64,000 bases of DNA from positions 86,194-150,193 of the forward strand of contig NZ_JANAVF010000018.1 of assembly GCF_024213195.1 (NCBI RefSeq), read 5' to 3'. Under the pieces are notes generated by a model, which was not told the origin of the DNA, did not search any database, and saw nothing but the letters and a program-made list of their open reading frames with translations. Source of the stretch: Streptomyces sp. TBY4 (lineage in GTDB: Bacteria > Actinomycetota > Actinomycetes > Streptomycetales > Streptomycetaceae). Made by a program: the position numbers and the translations under genes. Positions within the stretch are counted from its first letter, which is position 1; every line of letters starts with the position of its first letter. Below, piece by piece: positions 25,622-33,432 of this stretch.

Positions 25622-26497
25622 ATGCCCGTACAGCCCGTACTCGACTCGACGATCCACTACCGGGAGGCCGGTCCGCGGACCGGTGTGCCCGTGGTGTTCC
25701 TGCACGGGAACCCCACCTCCTCCCACCTCTGGAGGGAGGTCCTCGCCGCCCTCGGCGACGGCCCGGCCCGGCTGCTCGCGCCGGACCTGATCGGGATGGG
25801 GGAGTCGGGCAAGCCCGACGTCGGCTACACCTTCGACGACCAGGCCCGCTACCTCGACGCCTGGTTCGACGCGCTCGGCCTCGAGGAGGCGGTGCTCGTC
25901 GGGCACGACTGGGGAGGCGCGCTCGCCTTCGACCGGGCCGCCCGGCATCCGGGGAGGGTGCGCGGGATCGCCTTCACCGAGACCATCGTCAAGCCGATGA
26001 GCTGGGAGGAGTTCCCGGAGGGCGGCCGCGAGCTGTTCCGGGCGATCAAGACGCCGGGTGTGGGGGAGGCCATGCTCCTCGACGCGAACGGGTTCATAGA
26101 GGCGCTGCCCGGGAGCGTCGTCCGCCCGATGGACCCCCGGGACCTCGACGCGTACAGGGCCCCGTACCCGACGCGGGAGAGCCGGCGCCCGATCCTCCAG
26201 TGGGCCCGGTCGATGCCGCTGGGCGGGGAACCCGCCGAGGTGGTGGCCCGCGTGGCGGCGTACGGGGAATGGCTCGCGGGGAGCCCCGAAGTCCCCAAGC
26301 TGCTGCTGACCTTCGCTCCGGGGCCGGGGGCGATGACCGGACCGGAGGTCGTCGACTGGTGCGTGGCGAACATCGCGGGCCTGGAACTCTCCCGGCACGA
26401 CGGGGTGCCGGCCGGGCACCACACCCCGGAGGACCACCCGCTGCTGGTCGCGGAGGCGGTACGGGACTGGGCGGGGCGCCACGGCCTGTGGGGATGA
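25622..26497 (+). CDS. Haloalkane-dehalogenase-like alpha/beta hydrolase
   Basis: 291 residues, TGAGGAG ribosome site. The oxyanion motif is HGNPTSSHLWREV (N30 is the halide-stabilising Asn position in HLD-II enzymes). The nucleophile is Asp96 in VGHDWGGALAF, not Ser, which favours dehalogenase or related hydrolase over esterase. A cap domain (about 125-215) contains the FTETIVKPMSWEEFPE segment typical of the DhaA/LinB group. The catalytic His is likely in GHHTPEDHP near the C-terminus. Substrate unknown. It has its own promoter with two operator-like sites. Confidence 0.83.
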   Translation: MPVQPVLDSTIHYREAGPRTGVPVVFLHGNPTSSHLWREVLAALGDGPARLLAPDLIGMGESGKPDVGYTFDDQARYLDAWFDALGLEEAVLVGHDWGGALAFDRAARHPGRVRGIAFTETIVKPMSWEEFPEGGRELFRAIKTPGVGEAMLLDANGFIEALPGSVVRPMDPRDLDAYRAPYPTRESRRPILQWARSMPLGGEPAEVVARVAAYGEWLAGSPEVPKLLLTFAPGPGAMTGPEVVDWCVANIAGLELSRHDGVPAGHHTPEDHPLLVAEAVRDWAGRHGLWG

Positions 26498-26509
26498 GGG
26501 CTGCGACCA

Positions 26510-26575
26510 GGGCCTGCAAGGGGCGAAGGGCAGGCCCGGAGGGTCTTCGGACCCTTCGGCGGCGGACGTAGGTCC
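26510..26575 (+). other. Three consecutive hairpins in the AGCS symporter leader
   Basis: GGGCCTGC/GCAGGCCC (12-base loop, 26510-26537), AGGGTC-TTCG-GACCCT (26540-26555, a stable UUCG tetraloop) and GGAC-GTAG-GTCC (26564-26575). The first may terminate the upstream hydrolase gene; together they form a structured leader. Known riboswitch cores (glycine, SAM, TPP) are not recognisable. Confidence 0.45.
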
Positions 26576-26613
26576 CTGTCGGTGGGCCTTCCGCCCCGGG
26601 GAGACTTCGAATC

Positions 26614-28074
26614 ATGGACACTCTGGATTCGGTGATCGTCAACGTCAACGATCACCTCTGGACCTACCTGCTGATTCCGCTGGTGGTCGGTGCGGGCCTG
26701 TACTTCACGGTCCGCTCCCGGGGTGTGCAGCTGCGCCTGCTTCCCGAGATGTTCCGGGTGCTGAAGGAGAAGACCCCGCCGCGCGCCGACGGCCGCAAGC
26801 AGGTGTCGTCCTTCGGCGCCTTCACGATCTCGGCCGCCGCGCGCGTCGGTACCGGCAACATCGCCGGTGTCGCCACCGCCATCACCCTGGGCGGCGCGGG
26901 CGCCGTCTTCTGGATGTGGATGATGGCGCTGATCGGCGCGGCCTCCGCCTTCGTGGAATCGGCCCTCGCCCAGCTCTACAAGGTGCGGAACGCCGGCGGA
27001 GCCTACCGGGGCGGCCCCGCGTACTACATGCAGCGGGCGCTCGGTAAACGCTGGCTCGGGGTGCTCTTCGCGGTGACGATCACCGTCACCTTCGGCTTCG
27101 TCTTCAATGCCGTGCAGGCCAACACCATCACCGCCGTCGCCGCCGGCTCGCTCGCCGACACCGACGGGTCGAACTGGTTCGGCCCCTCCCTCGGCGTGCT
27201 GCTGGCGGCCCTGCTGGGCCTGGCGGTCTTCGGCGGGGTCCGGCGGATCTCGTCCGTCACCACGGTCCTGGTCCCGGTGATGGCGATCGTCTACCTGCTC
27301 CTCGGCGCGGCCGTGGTCCTCCTCAACATCACCGAGTTCCCGCGGGTCGTCGCGGACATCGTCGGAGGCGCCTTCGGCTTCCGCGAGCTGGCGGCCGGCG
27401 GCATCGGCGCGGCCATCCAGCAGGGCATCCGGCGCGGGATGTTCTCCAACGAGGCGGGCCTGGGCTCGGCGCCGAACGCGGGCGCCGCCGCCGAGGTCTC
27501 GCACCCGGTCAAGCAGGGCCTCGTACAGTCCCTGGGCGTCTTCTTCGACACCCTCCTCGTCTGCACGATGACGGCCTTCATCGTCCTCGTCACCAACCCG
27601 GAGCTGTCGGGCCGCCAGGGCGCGGACCTGACGCAGACGGCGCTCAGCGACACGCTGGGCGCGTGGGCGGGCCACCTCCTCACCGTCGTCGTCTTCATGC
27701 TCGCCTTCAGCAGCATGATCGGGAACTACTACTACGGCGAGACCAACATCCAGTTCATCACCCGCAAGCGGTGGGTCCTGCCGGGGTACCGGGCGCTGGT
27801 CCTGTCGGCGGTCGTCCTGGGCTCGCTGGGCTCGGTGTCGGTCGTCTGGAACCTCGCGGACGTGTTCATGGGCGTCATGGCCCTGATCAACCTCGCCGCG
27901 ATCATCCCGCTGTCGGCCATCGCCTTCCGCCTCCTGGACGACTACCTCGCCCAGCGCCGGGCGGGCCTGGAGCCGGTCTTCACCCGGGACCGCATGCCGG
28001 ACCTGAAGGGCATCCAGTGCTGGGACCCGGTCCGCGGGGTGGTCCCGTCGGCGCAGGCGCCGGAACGGGTGTAG
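26614..28074 (+). CDS. AGCS-family sodium:alanine/glycine symporter
   Basis: 486 residues, GGGGAG ribosome site. About 11 transmembrane helices. Family signatures: FGAFTISAAARVGTGNIAGVATAI (about 68-91), GGPAYYMQRALGKRWLG, RRGMFSNEAGLGSAPNAGAAAEVSHPVKQG and SSMIGNYYYGETNIQF. It imports alanine or glycine, including possibly the D-isomer as some members do, with sodium. It is monocistronic, followed by a strong hairpin. Confidence 0.93.
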   Translation: MDTLDSVIVNVNDHLWTYLLIPLVVGAGLYFTVRSRGVQLRLLPEMFRVLKEKTPPRADGRKQVSSFGAFTISAAARVGTGNIAGVATAITLGGAGAVFWMWMMALIGAASAFVESALAQLYKVRNAGGAYRGGPAYYMQRALGKRWLGVLFAVTITVTFGFVFNAVQANTITAVAAGSLADTDGSNWFGPSLGVLLAALLGLAVFGGVRRISSVTTVLVPVMAIVYLLLGAAVVLLNITEFPRVVADIVGGAFGFRELAAGGIGAAIQQGIRRGMFSNEAGLGSAPNAGAAAEVSHPVKQGLVQSLGVFFDTLLVCTMTAFIVLVTNPELSGRQGADLTQTALSDTLGAWAGHLLTVVVFMLAFSSMIGNYYYGETNIQFITRKRWVLPGYRALVLSAVVLGSLGSVSVVWNLADVFMGVMALINLAAIIPLSAIAFRLLDDYLAQRRAGLEPVFTRDRMPDLKGIQCWDPVRGVVPSAQAPERV

Positions 28075-28083
28075 CGCGGCCTA

Positions 28084-28113
28084 CCCTCTGCTGTCATATG
28101 CCACAGCAGAGGG
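28084..28113 (+). terminator. Hairpin after the symporter gene, covering the next ribosome site
   Basis: CCCTCTGCTGT pairs perfectly with ACAGCAGAGGG around an eight-base loop. The 3' arm contains the AGAGGGG that would be the ribosome site for the Uma2 remnant. Confidence 0.75.
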
Positions 28114-28121
28114 GATCCGCG

Positions 28122-28370
28122 ATGACCGCAGCCATGCCCGAGCCCGTCCGCACCACCGACGGCCACACGTGGGAGTACCTGCTGCGCAGCTGGTGCGACT
28201 TGGACGTACCGAAGGGCTGGCGGGCCGAGCGGGGCCGCTGCTACACCGCCGGGCCGGTGACGGTGACCGGGCCGTCGGGCTCGACCGAGTGGACGACCGC
28301 CGTCGAGCGCAGGGAGTCGACCTGGTCGGGGGAGAGGCGGGCGCTGAAGCCGTTCAGGGTGTGGCGGTAG
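28122..28370 (+). pseudogene. 5' remnant of a Uma2-family endonuclease-like gene
   Basis: The first about 38 residues (MTAAMPEPVRTTDGHTWEYL, then LRSWCDLDVPKGWRAE) match the N-terminus of a Streptomyces Uma2/DUF820 subgroup, in which IIDGEIRLVPPP-type sequence should follow. Here the match stops at about 28237 and the frame runs on through the antisense strand of the I9 gene to a stop at 28368. All catalytic Uma2 residues are therefore missing. It looks like a deletion or insertion junction with the I9 gene. It has a good ribosome site, so a short peptide may still be made. Confidence 0.6.
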
Positions 28371-28585
28371 ACGTGCACCGGGGTGATTCCGTACGCGTCC
28401 GCGACGGCGGCCGGGTCGAGGCCGTGGTGCACGGTGACGATGTACGTCGGCCACTCGGCGGGAGCGGTACGGGACGCGGGGGGCGTGGGGAGCGGGCCCG
28501 CGGCGTGGGCGGGCAGGGCGGTCGCGGCGGCCAGGGCGAGGGCGGCCAGGGCCGTCGGCAGGGTCCAGCTCGTACGGGTGCGCAT
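28241..28585 (-). CDS. Secreted stand-alone I9 (subtilisin propeptide-like) inhibitor domain
   Basis: 114 residues from ATG 28585 (an upstream TTG at 28621 is possible). Signal peptide 1-28 (MRTRTSWTLPTALAALALA, ending AHA). The remainder is an inhibitor I9 fold: WPTYIVTVHHGLDPAAVADAYG, VYRHTLNGFSARLSPDQVDSLRS and VHSVEPDGPVTV. In S8 proteases this prodomain chaperones and inhibits the enzyme. Here no protease domain follows: the frame stops right after it. It may be a true free inhibitor, perhaps of the divergent S8 protease next door, or the surviving front of a protease gene cut at the Uma2 junction. Confidence 0.7.
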   Translation of the reverse strand: MRTRTSWTLPTALAALALAAATALPAHAAGPLPTPPASRTAPAEWPTYIVTVHHGLDPAAVADAYGITPVHVYRHTLNGFSARLSPDQVDSLRSTAVVHSVEPDGPVTVTGPAV

Positions 28586-28992
28586 GGGGGCGAGGCCACC
28601 ACGTACGGCAGGCCGGGTCAACGACGCGGCGCGGCGCGGCGGCCGCGGGCGGTGGTGAACCGCCGGAGCCGCGCGTGCGCCCCCTCGCCGGATGCCCGCG
28701 CGGAGCCTTCCGTACGGGTGAACCTGCCGCCCGGCGCCGGGCTCGTGCGAGGTCGGCTGCGCGGGGCGGGGAGCAGGGGACGGATCCTTTCTTCAGTCCG
28801 TACGAGGATCAGCCCGCGGCGGGCGGCGGCACGGCCGGACGGCGGGATGGGGTCGGTCAAGGCCCCCGGCCGGCCCGCCGATGGAGGGGAGGGCCGCACT
28901 CCGCGAGGTGGTCCGCGTCGGGTCCGCCCCGGGTCCCCGTCGAGCGGAGGTGGCGGCCGCATGCCGCCCTCCACCCTTCGGGAGTCCCCTCG

Positions 28993-30201
28993 ATGTCCTC
29001 GCTGTCCTCGATGCCCCTGCGCCTGATCGCCGGCGCCGCCGCCGTCGCCCTGCTCGGCGTCACTCCGGCGGCAGCCGCCGGAGTGACGGCCACCGCCCCC
29101 GAGCCCACCCCGGTGCCGCTGACGGTGTCGGCCAACGCCATCCCCGGCCAGTACATCGTGACCCTGGAGCCGGGCTACGACCCGGCCAAGGTGGCGGAGC
29201 GGCTGAGCCTCAAGCCGAAGTTCCTCTACACCCGGGCCATGAACGGCTTCGCCGTCCCCCTGACCAAGCTCCAGCTGGAGATCGCCCGCGTCAGCCTGGG
29301 CGTGAAGTCGGTCGAGACGGACGCCCGGGTCTCGGCCCCGTCGGGAGCGCTCGGGAGGGCCACCGCCCTGCGCGGGCCCTCCGCCTCCTGGGGGCTGGAC
29401 CGGATCGACCAGAAGGAACTGCCCCTCGACAACACCTTCACCACCCAGGGCAACGGCGCCGGGGTGACCGCGTACATCCTCGACTCGGGGATCGACTACA
29501 AGCACGAGGAGTTCGGCGGCCGGGCCACCTTCGGCTTCGACGCGATCAAGGACGGCCGCGACGGCCTGGACTGCAACGGCCACGGCACGCACGTCGCGGG
29601 CACCGTCGCCGGGGCGACGTACGGGGTGGCGCGCAAGGCCTCCCTGGTCAGCGTCCGGGTCCTCAACTGCGAGGGCACGGGGGACTACTCCGGGATCATC
29701 GCGGGCCTGGACTGGGTGGCCAAGAACGCCAAGCAGCCCGCCGTCCTCAACGGCTCCCTGGGCGGCGACAGGTCCGAGACCGTGAACGCGGCGGCGGACG
29801 CCGTCACGGACGCGGGCGTCCTGCCGGTCATCGCGGCGGGCAACTCCGCGAAGGATGCGTGCAACGTCTCTCCGGCGTCGGCGGGGAAGGTCGTGACGGT
29901 CGCGGCCGCCAACAGGTACGACGAGGAGACCAGCTTCTCCAACTGGGGCCAGTGCGTGAGCCTGTACGCGCCCGGCGAGCAGATCGTCTCCGCGAAGCTG
30001 GGCGGCGGCAGCATCGCCCAGAACGGCACCTCCATGGCCGCGCCGCACGTCGCGGGCGCGGCCGTCCTCTACAAGCAGGCGCACCCGTCCGCGACGCCGG
30101 AGGACATCGCCGCGTACCTGCGGGACGAGTCCACGAAGGACGTCCTGAACAGCGTCAGCAAGTCCTCCCCGAACGAGCTGCTGTTCACCGGCGGACTCTG
30201 A
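28993..30201 (+). CDS. Secreted S8 family serine protease (subtilisin/proteinase K-like)
   Basis: 402 residues. The frame is open further upstream, but the ATG at 28993 begins a clear signal peptide (to about 29). The I9 propeptide spans about 48-118 (GQYIVTLEPGYDPAKVAERL). The catalytic domain has Asp164 (YILDSGID), His197 (NGHGTHVAG), oxyanion Asn284 (AAGN) and Ser347 (NGTSMAAPHVAG), all intact. Several Cys suggest disulphides as in aqualysin-type enzymes. It degrades extracellular protein. About 400 bases upstream separate it from the divergent I9 gene and hold its promoter; I see nothing else there. Confidence 0.92.
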   Translation: MSSLSSMPLRLIAGAAAVALLGVTPAAAAGVTATAPEPTPVPLTVSANAIPGQYIVTLEPGYDPAKVAERLSLKPKFLYTRAMNGFAVPLTKLQLEIARVSLGVKSVETDARVSAPSGALGRATALRGPSASWGLDRIDQKELPLDNTFTTQGNGAGVTAYILDSGIDYKHEEFGGRATFGFDAIKDGRDGLDCNGHGTHVAGTVAGATYGVARKASLVSVRVLNCEGTGDYSGIIAGLDWVAKNAKQPAVLNGSLGGDRSETVNAAADAVTDAGVLPVIAAGNSAKDACNVSPASAGKVVTVAAANRYDEETSFSNWGQCVSLYAPGEQIVSAKLGGGSIAQNGTSMAAPHVAGAAVLYKQAHPSATPEDIAAYLRDESTKDVLNSVSKSSPNELLFTGGL

Positions 30202-30211
30202 CGGCTGCTTC

Positions 30212-31273
30212 CTAGAACCAGGGGCGGGCGTCGGGCCTCGGCAGCGGGCGCAGGGCCGGCCAGCGGTCGAGCAGGCGGTCGGCCAGGGCGGAGCTGAGGC
30301 GGCCGAGGGAGTGCAGGTGATCGTGGTCGCGGGTCATGCCCGCGACCACGCCCAGCCGGTGGACGAGCCGCTCGCGGGCGGAGACGTACCCCCACTCGAA
30401 GTCCTCGGCGGGGATGCGGGCCAGTTGGTCGACCGTGCCGCGGTGGGCCCGTTGGACGAGCGCGTCGCCCTGGATCAGCCAGCCCGCGCAGGCGTCGGCG
30501 AGGTCGCCCGGCACGTCCGTCCCGGTGAGCCCGCGCCAGGTGGACCGGTACACGTCCTCCACCTCCGCGAGCGGGGCCGCGGTGACCGACAGGGCGCACC
30601 AGCAGGTGGGGAAGCCGATGCGGAAATAGGCGAGTTCGACCAGGCCGTTGCCGAGCGAGGCCCGCTCGAAGTCGACGAAGCGGACGCCTTCGGCGGTACG
30701 CAGATCATTGCCGGGGCACGGATCGCCGTGCAGCAGGGCGTGGTGCGGGGTGGGGTCCAACCGCTCCAGCAGGCCCGCCAGTTCACCGGTCACCGCAGCC
30801 GGTACGGGTACGTCGAGCGCGCGGGCCAGGGCGAGGAAGGACTCCGCGTCGGCGGCCGTGGGCCCCGAGGCGACGGGGAGCGCGCCCGCGTCGGCGGGTC
30901 CGGTCAGGGCGTGCAGCCGGGCGAGCGACTCGGCGTACGCGGGCAGCCAGTCGGCCGTCTCCCCGAGGTCGTCCAGGTACTCCAGGACGACCATCCGCGC
31001 GGCCGGGTCCGCACCGAGCACCGCGGGAGCCACGGCGTCCCGCCCGGAGGCCCGTCCCGCCAGCCGCAGCCCGGCGAGCTCCCGCGCGAAGCGGGCGTCC
31101 GCGTCGGCGCCGGTGTCTCCGGAGTCGGTCATCTGCTTGACGACCACCGGCCGGCCGTCGGCCAGGCGCACCCACCAGACGCGTGACCGCGGACTGCTGT
31201 CCAGGAGCTTGGACTCGGTGGGGGCGCCCAGGGTGGATCGCAGTGCCTCGTTGAACGGAACGCGTATCGGCAT
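30212..31273 (-). CDS. APH-family phosphotransferase
   Basis: 353 residues. Kinase-like layout: LADGRPVVVKQM (ATP-binding Lys), MVVLEYLDDLG hinge, LLHGDPCPGNDLRTAEG (catalytic HGDxxxxN, about 179-188) and VRFVDFERASLGNG (magnesium-binding D). APH-fold proteins phosphorylate aminoglycosides, macrolides, homoserine, choline or other small alcohols; substrate cannot be read. The ATG lies 7 bases beyond the DUF397 stop, so it probably forms an operon with DUF397 and the XRE regulator. Length and motifs are normal. Confidence 0.82.
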   Translation of the reverse strand: MPIRVPFNEALRSTLGAPTESKLLDSSPRSRVWWVRLADGRPVVVKQMTDSGDTGADADARFARELAGLRLAGRASGRDAVAPAVLGADPAARMVVLEYLDDLGETADWLPAYAESLARLHALTGPADAGALPVASGPTAADAESFLALARALDVPVPAAVTGELAGLLERLDPTPHHALLHGDPCPGNDLRTAEGVRFVDFERASLGNGLVELAYFRIGFPTCWCALSVTAAPLAEVEDVYRSTWRGLTGTDVPGDLADACAGWLIQGDALVQRAHRGTVDQLARIPAEDFEWGYVSARERLVHRLGVVAGMTRDHDHLHSLGRLSSALADRLLDRWPALRPLPRPDARPWF

Positions 31274-31280
31274 GGCGATG

Positions 31281-31529
31281 TCAGGCGAGGGTGGCTACGA
31301 AGACGGCCCAGGCGGGGGCGCCGAAGGTGAGGTGGGGGCCGTCGGGGACCTTGGAGTCGCGGACGGGGACGATGTGGGGGAGGCCGTCGGCGACTTCGAG
31401 GCAATCGCCGCCGGTTCCGTCGCTGTGGGTGGACTTGCGCCAGGTGGCCATCTCCAGGCAGTCGCTGCCGTCGCCCGCGCTGTAGCTGGACTTGTGCCAG
31501 ATGGCCGTCGACAGGTCGTACTCAGACAT
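31281..31529 (-). CDS. DUF397 protein with two tandem half-domains
   Basis: 82 residues from MSEYDLSTAIW; an ATG at 31538 adds three residues. The start overlaps the end of the XRE gene, implying coupled translation. Two repeats are visible: WHKSSYSAGDGSDCLEMA and WRKSTHSDGTGGDCLEVADG, followed by the full DUF397 tail VPVRDSKVPDGPHLTFGAPAWAVFVATL. DUF397 proteins are small partners of XRE/DUF5753 regulators (as in WhiJ- and AbaA-like loci) and are thought to bind and modulate them in development and antibiotic control. Confidence 0.92.
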   Translation of the reverse strand: MSEYDLSTAIWHKSSYSAGDGSDCLEMATWRKSTHSDGTGGDCLEVADGLPHIVPVRDSKVPDGPHLTFGAPAWAVFVATLA

Positions 31530-32361
31530 GCTCGTCATGTGCGTAATCCTCCGCCACGGATTCGATCAAGGCCAGCGATTCGCGTGGTGACAGCGCGCTG
31601 GCCGTGAGGAGATCGTAGGTCAGGGTGTGGTGGGTGACTGTGGCCGGATCGTCCAGCAGTTGGCTCGTTCCGAGGGCTGTCACGTAGGCGAGTGGCGTTG
31701 CATCCTCGAAGGACATCAGCTTGAGCGGGCCACCCAAGGCTGCATGGGCGCCCGCGCTGAACGGGAGTACCTGAAGGATGATCCGATGGGATCGGATCAG
31801 GTCCGCGACGTGCCGCAGTGCCTCGGCCATCACGGCCCGGCCGCCGATGACCCGGCGGAGTACGGCCTCGTCGAGTACGCACCACAACAGGGGGGTTGTT
31901 GGGTCTGCGAGGAGGGCGGCGCGGGCCAATCGGCCTTCGGCCAGTTCGTCGATGGCCGCCTCCGTCGCCGTCGGCTGGTACGCGCGGAAGACGGCCCGCG
32001 CATACGCCTCCTTCTGGAGCAGCCCCGGGATCAGCAGGGGCGCGTACTCCCGGATGGCCTTCGCCAGAGACTCGGCCTCGGCGGCCTCCGTGAAGTGGTC
32101 GGGGTACTTGAACTTCGTCACGGCGCCGCAGTTGCGGGTGAAGAAGTCGCCCGTGCCGAGGATCTTGTCGATCTGCCGGGCCAGCTCCGGGGTCATCCGG
32201 CGGGTGCCCGCTTCGAGTTGGCCGATGAAGGAGCCGCTGACGAAGAGCGGCTCGCCGAGTTTCTCCTGACTCAGACCGGCCCGTTTGCGGGCCACGCGCA
32301 GTTCGGAGCCGAGCATGGTGCGGGGTGAGGAGAACGGGTCGACGTCTCCGGAAACGGGCAC
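31522..32361 (-). CDS. XRE-family regulator with DUF5753 (WhiJ-like)
   Basis: 279 residues from GTG 32361, which has AGGGGAG five bases upstream; the longer frame to 32430 has no such site. N-terminal helix-turn-helix (about 18-73): LGSELRVARKRAGLSQEKLG, then VSGSFIGQLEAGTRRMTPEL. The C-terminal DUF5753 (about 95-275) includes YAPLLIPGLLQKEAYARAV, LLADPTTPLLWCVLDEAVLRR and ILQVLPFSAGAH. These regulators act with DUF397 partners. The inverted repeat in the divergent promoter is a likely self-operator. Confidence 0.92.
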   Translation of the reverse strand: MPVSGDVDPFSSPRTMLGSELRVARKRAGLSQEKLGEPLFVSGSFIGQLEAGTRRMTPELARQIDKILGTGDFFTRNCGAVTKFKYPDHFTEAAEAESLAKAIREYAPLLIPGLLQKEAYARAVFRAYQPTATEAAIDELAEGRLARAALLADPTTPLLWCVLDEAVLRRVIGGRAVMAEALRHVADLIRSHRIILQVLPFSAGAHAALGGPLKLMSFEDATPLAYVTALGTSQLLDDPATVTHHTLTYDLLTASALSPRESLALIESVAEDYAHDEHV

Positions 32362-32431
32362 GGCAACTCCCCTGACAACAGGTGCGGCTGTTGGTGCTTT
32401 GCCCTTGAAGGCTAACCAGCCCGTCGCCACG

Positions 32432-32456
32432 CTGAGTACCGAACGCGATTACTCAG
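32432..32456. promoter_or_regulatory. Inverted repeat in the divergent XRE promoter
   Basis: CTGAGTA and TACTCAG, 7-bp perfect arms with an 11-base spacer, 18 bases before the small + strand gene. A likely operator of the adjacent XRE regulator. Confidence 0.55.
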
Positions 32457-32474
32457 AGCGAAAGGTGACATGTC

Positions 32475-32693
32475 ATGGTGCTCACGCCGAGGGAGCGGAT
32501 GCTGGCGGCTGAGGAGGCCGTGGGGCAGCTGAAGGCCGCGCTGACGGACGTAGGGGTCGTGTTCCCCTCGCTCGGGGTGGACGGGGTGTCGGCGGCCGGG
32601 TCGTACGGGCTCCCGCTGGTCGATCTGGGGCGGTGCAACCTCGACACCGCGCTCCGGCTGGCCGCCGTACTGCACGAGCGGGCGCATCCCTGA
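32475..32693 (+). CDS. Small conserved protein divergent from the XRE regulator
   Basis: 72 residues, ribosome site AAAGGTGA at about eight bases. Sequence pattern: a helical start (PRERMLAAEEAVGQLKAALTDVGVVFPSLGVD), a loop, then LPLVDLGRCNLDTALRLAAVLHERA. No known catalytic motif, signal peptide or membrane segment. From memory such proteins commonly accompany XRE/DUF397 genes in Streptomyces, so it may be the third component of that regulatory set. Confidence 0.75.
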   Translation: MVLTPRERMLAAEEAVGQLKAALTDVGVVFPSLGVDGVSAAGSYGLPLVDLGRCNLDTALRLAAVLHERAHP

Positions 32694-32696
32694 GGG

Positions 32697-33371
32697 TTAC
32701 GCGGGGCCGTCGAGGCGGACGGTCAGGCGCGGGAGGAACCAGCCGATGAGGGGGCCCGTGCACAGGGCGACGACCACGGTGCCGAGGCCGAGGGTGCCGC
32801 CGAGCAGCCAGCCGAGGCCGGCCACGGACACCTCGATGCCGGTGCGGACGGCGGCGACGGGCAGCCGGGTGAGCCGGACCAGCCCGGTCATGATGCCGTC
32901 GCGCGGGCCCGAACCGAACTGCGCGCCGAGGTAGAGCGCGTCGAAGAAGCCGAGGGTGACCAGGCCGAGGGCGAGGTACGCGAGCGCGGCCGGCGTGCCC
33001 TGTGGGGCGGGGAGTACGGCGGCGGTGGCGTCGGCGGCGAAGCCGACGACCGCGACGTTGAGGACGGTGCCGAGCCCGGGGAGCTCGCGCAGGGGGATCC
33101 AGGCGAGGAGCACCAGGAGCGAGATCAGGTTGGTGGCCCAGCCGAAGGAGATGCCGAGGGACTTGGCCGTGCCGTCGGTGAGCACGCTCCAGCTCGCGGT
33201 ACCGAGGCCGGACTCGACGAGCACCATGACGGCGGCGCCGTAGCCCACCAGGCCGAGGAGCAGTTGGGGGACGCGGCGCGCGGTGCGGCCCGCGCGGAGC
33301 TGGGCGACGGCGTTCATGCGGGGCGGGTGCGCGGAGGGGGCGGAGGGGGCAGGGGGAGCGGTTGGAGCCAT
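32697..33371 (-). CDS. YczE-family integral membrane protein
   Basis: 224 residues from ATG 33371 (GAGG eight bases upstream); an ATG at 33317 lacks a ribosome site. Five predicted membrane spans. The conserved opening RRVPQLLLGLVGYGAAVMVLVESGLGTASWSVLTDG and the middle DALYLGAQFGSGPRDGIMTGL are typical of YczE/YyaS/YitT proteins. Transport substrate unknown. The divergent MocR-type yczR gene is its known regulatory partner in many genomes. Confidence 0.87.
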   Translation of the reverse strand: MAPTAPPAPSAPSAHPPRMNAVAQLRAGRTARRVPQLLLGLVGYGAAVMVLVESGLGTASWSVLTDGTAKSLGISFGWATNLISLLVLLAWIPLRELPGLGTVLNVAVVGFAADATAAVLPAPQGTPAALAYLALGLVTLGFFDALYLGAQFGSGPRDGIMTGLVRLTRLPVAAVRTGIEVSVAGLGWLLGGTLGLGTVVVALCTGPLIGWFLPRLTVRLDGPA

Positions 33372-33408
33372 GGGCCAAGCCTCGGTCGGATCTGGACCCG
33401 GATTCCAT

Positions 33409-33430
33409 AGCCAGACTGCGTACGCTGGCT
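33409..33430. promoter_or_regulatory. Inverted repeat between yczE and yczR
   Basis: AGCCAG and CTGGCT with a 10-base spacer end two bases before the yczR start codon. A partial extra copy (TCTGG at 33391-33395) lies upstream. It probably binds the YczR dimer and controls both genes. Confidence 0.6.
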
Positions 33431-33432
33431 CG

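Noticed and set aside
26498..26613. Glycine riboswitch upstream of the AGCS symporter
   Set aside because: The conserved glycine aptamer core sequences are not present.
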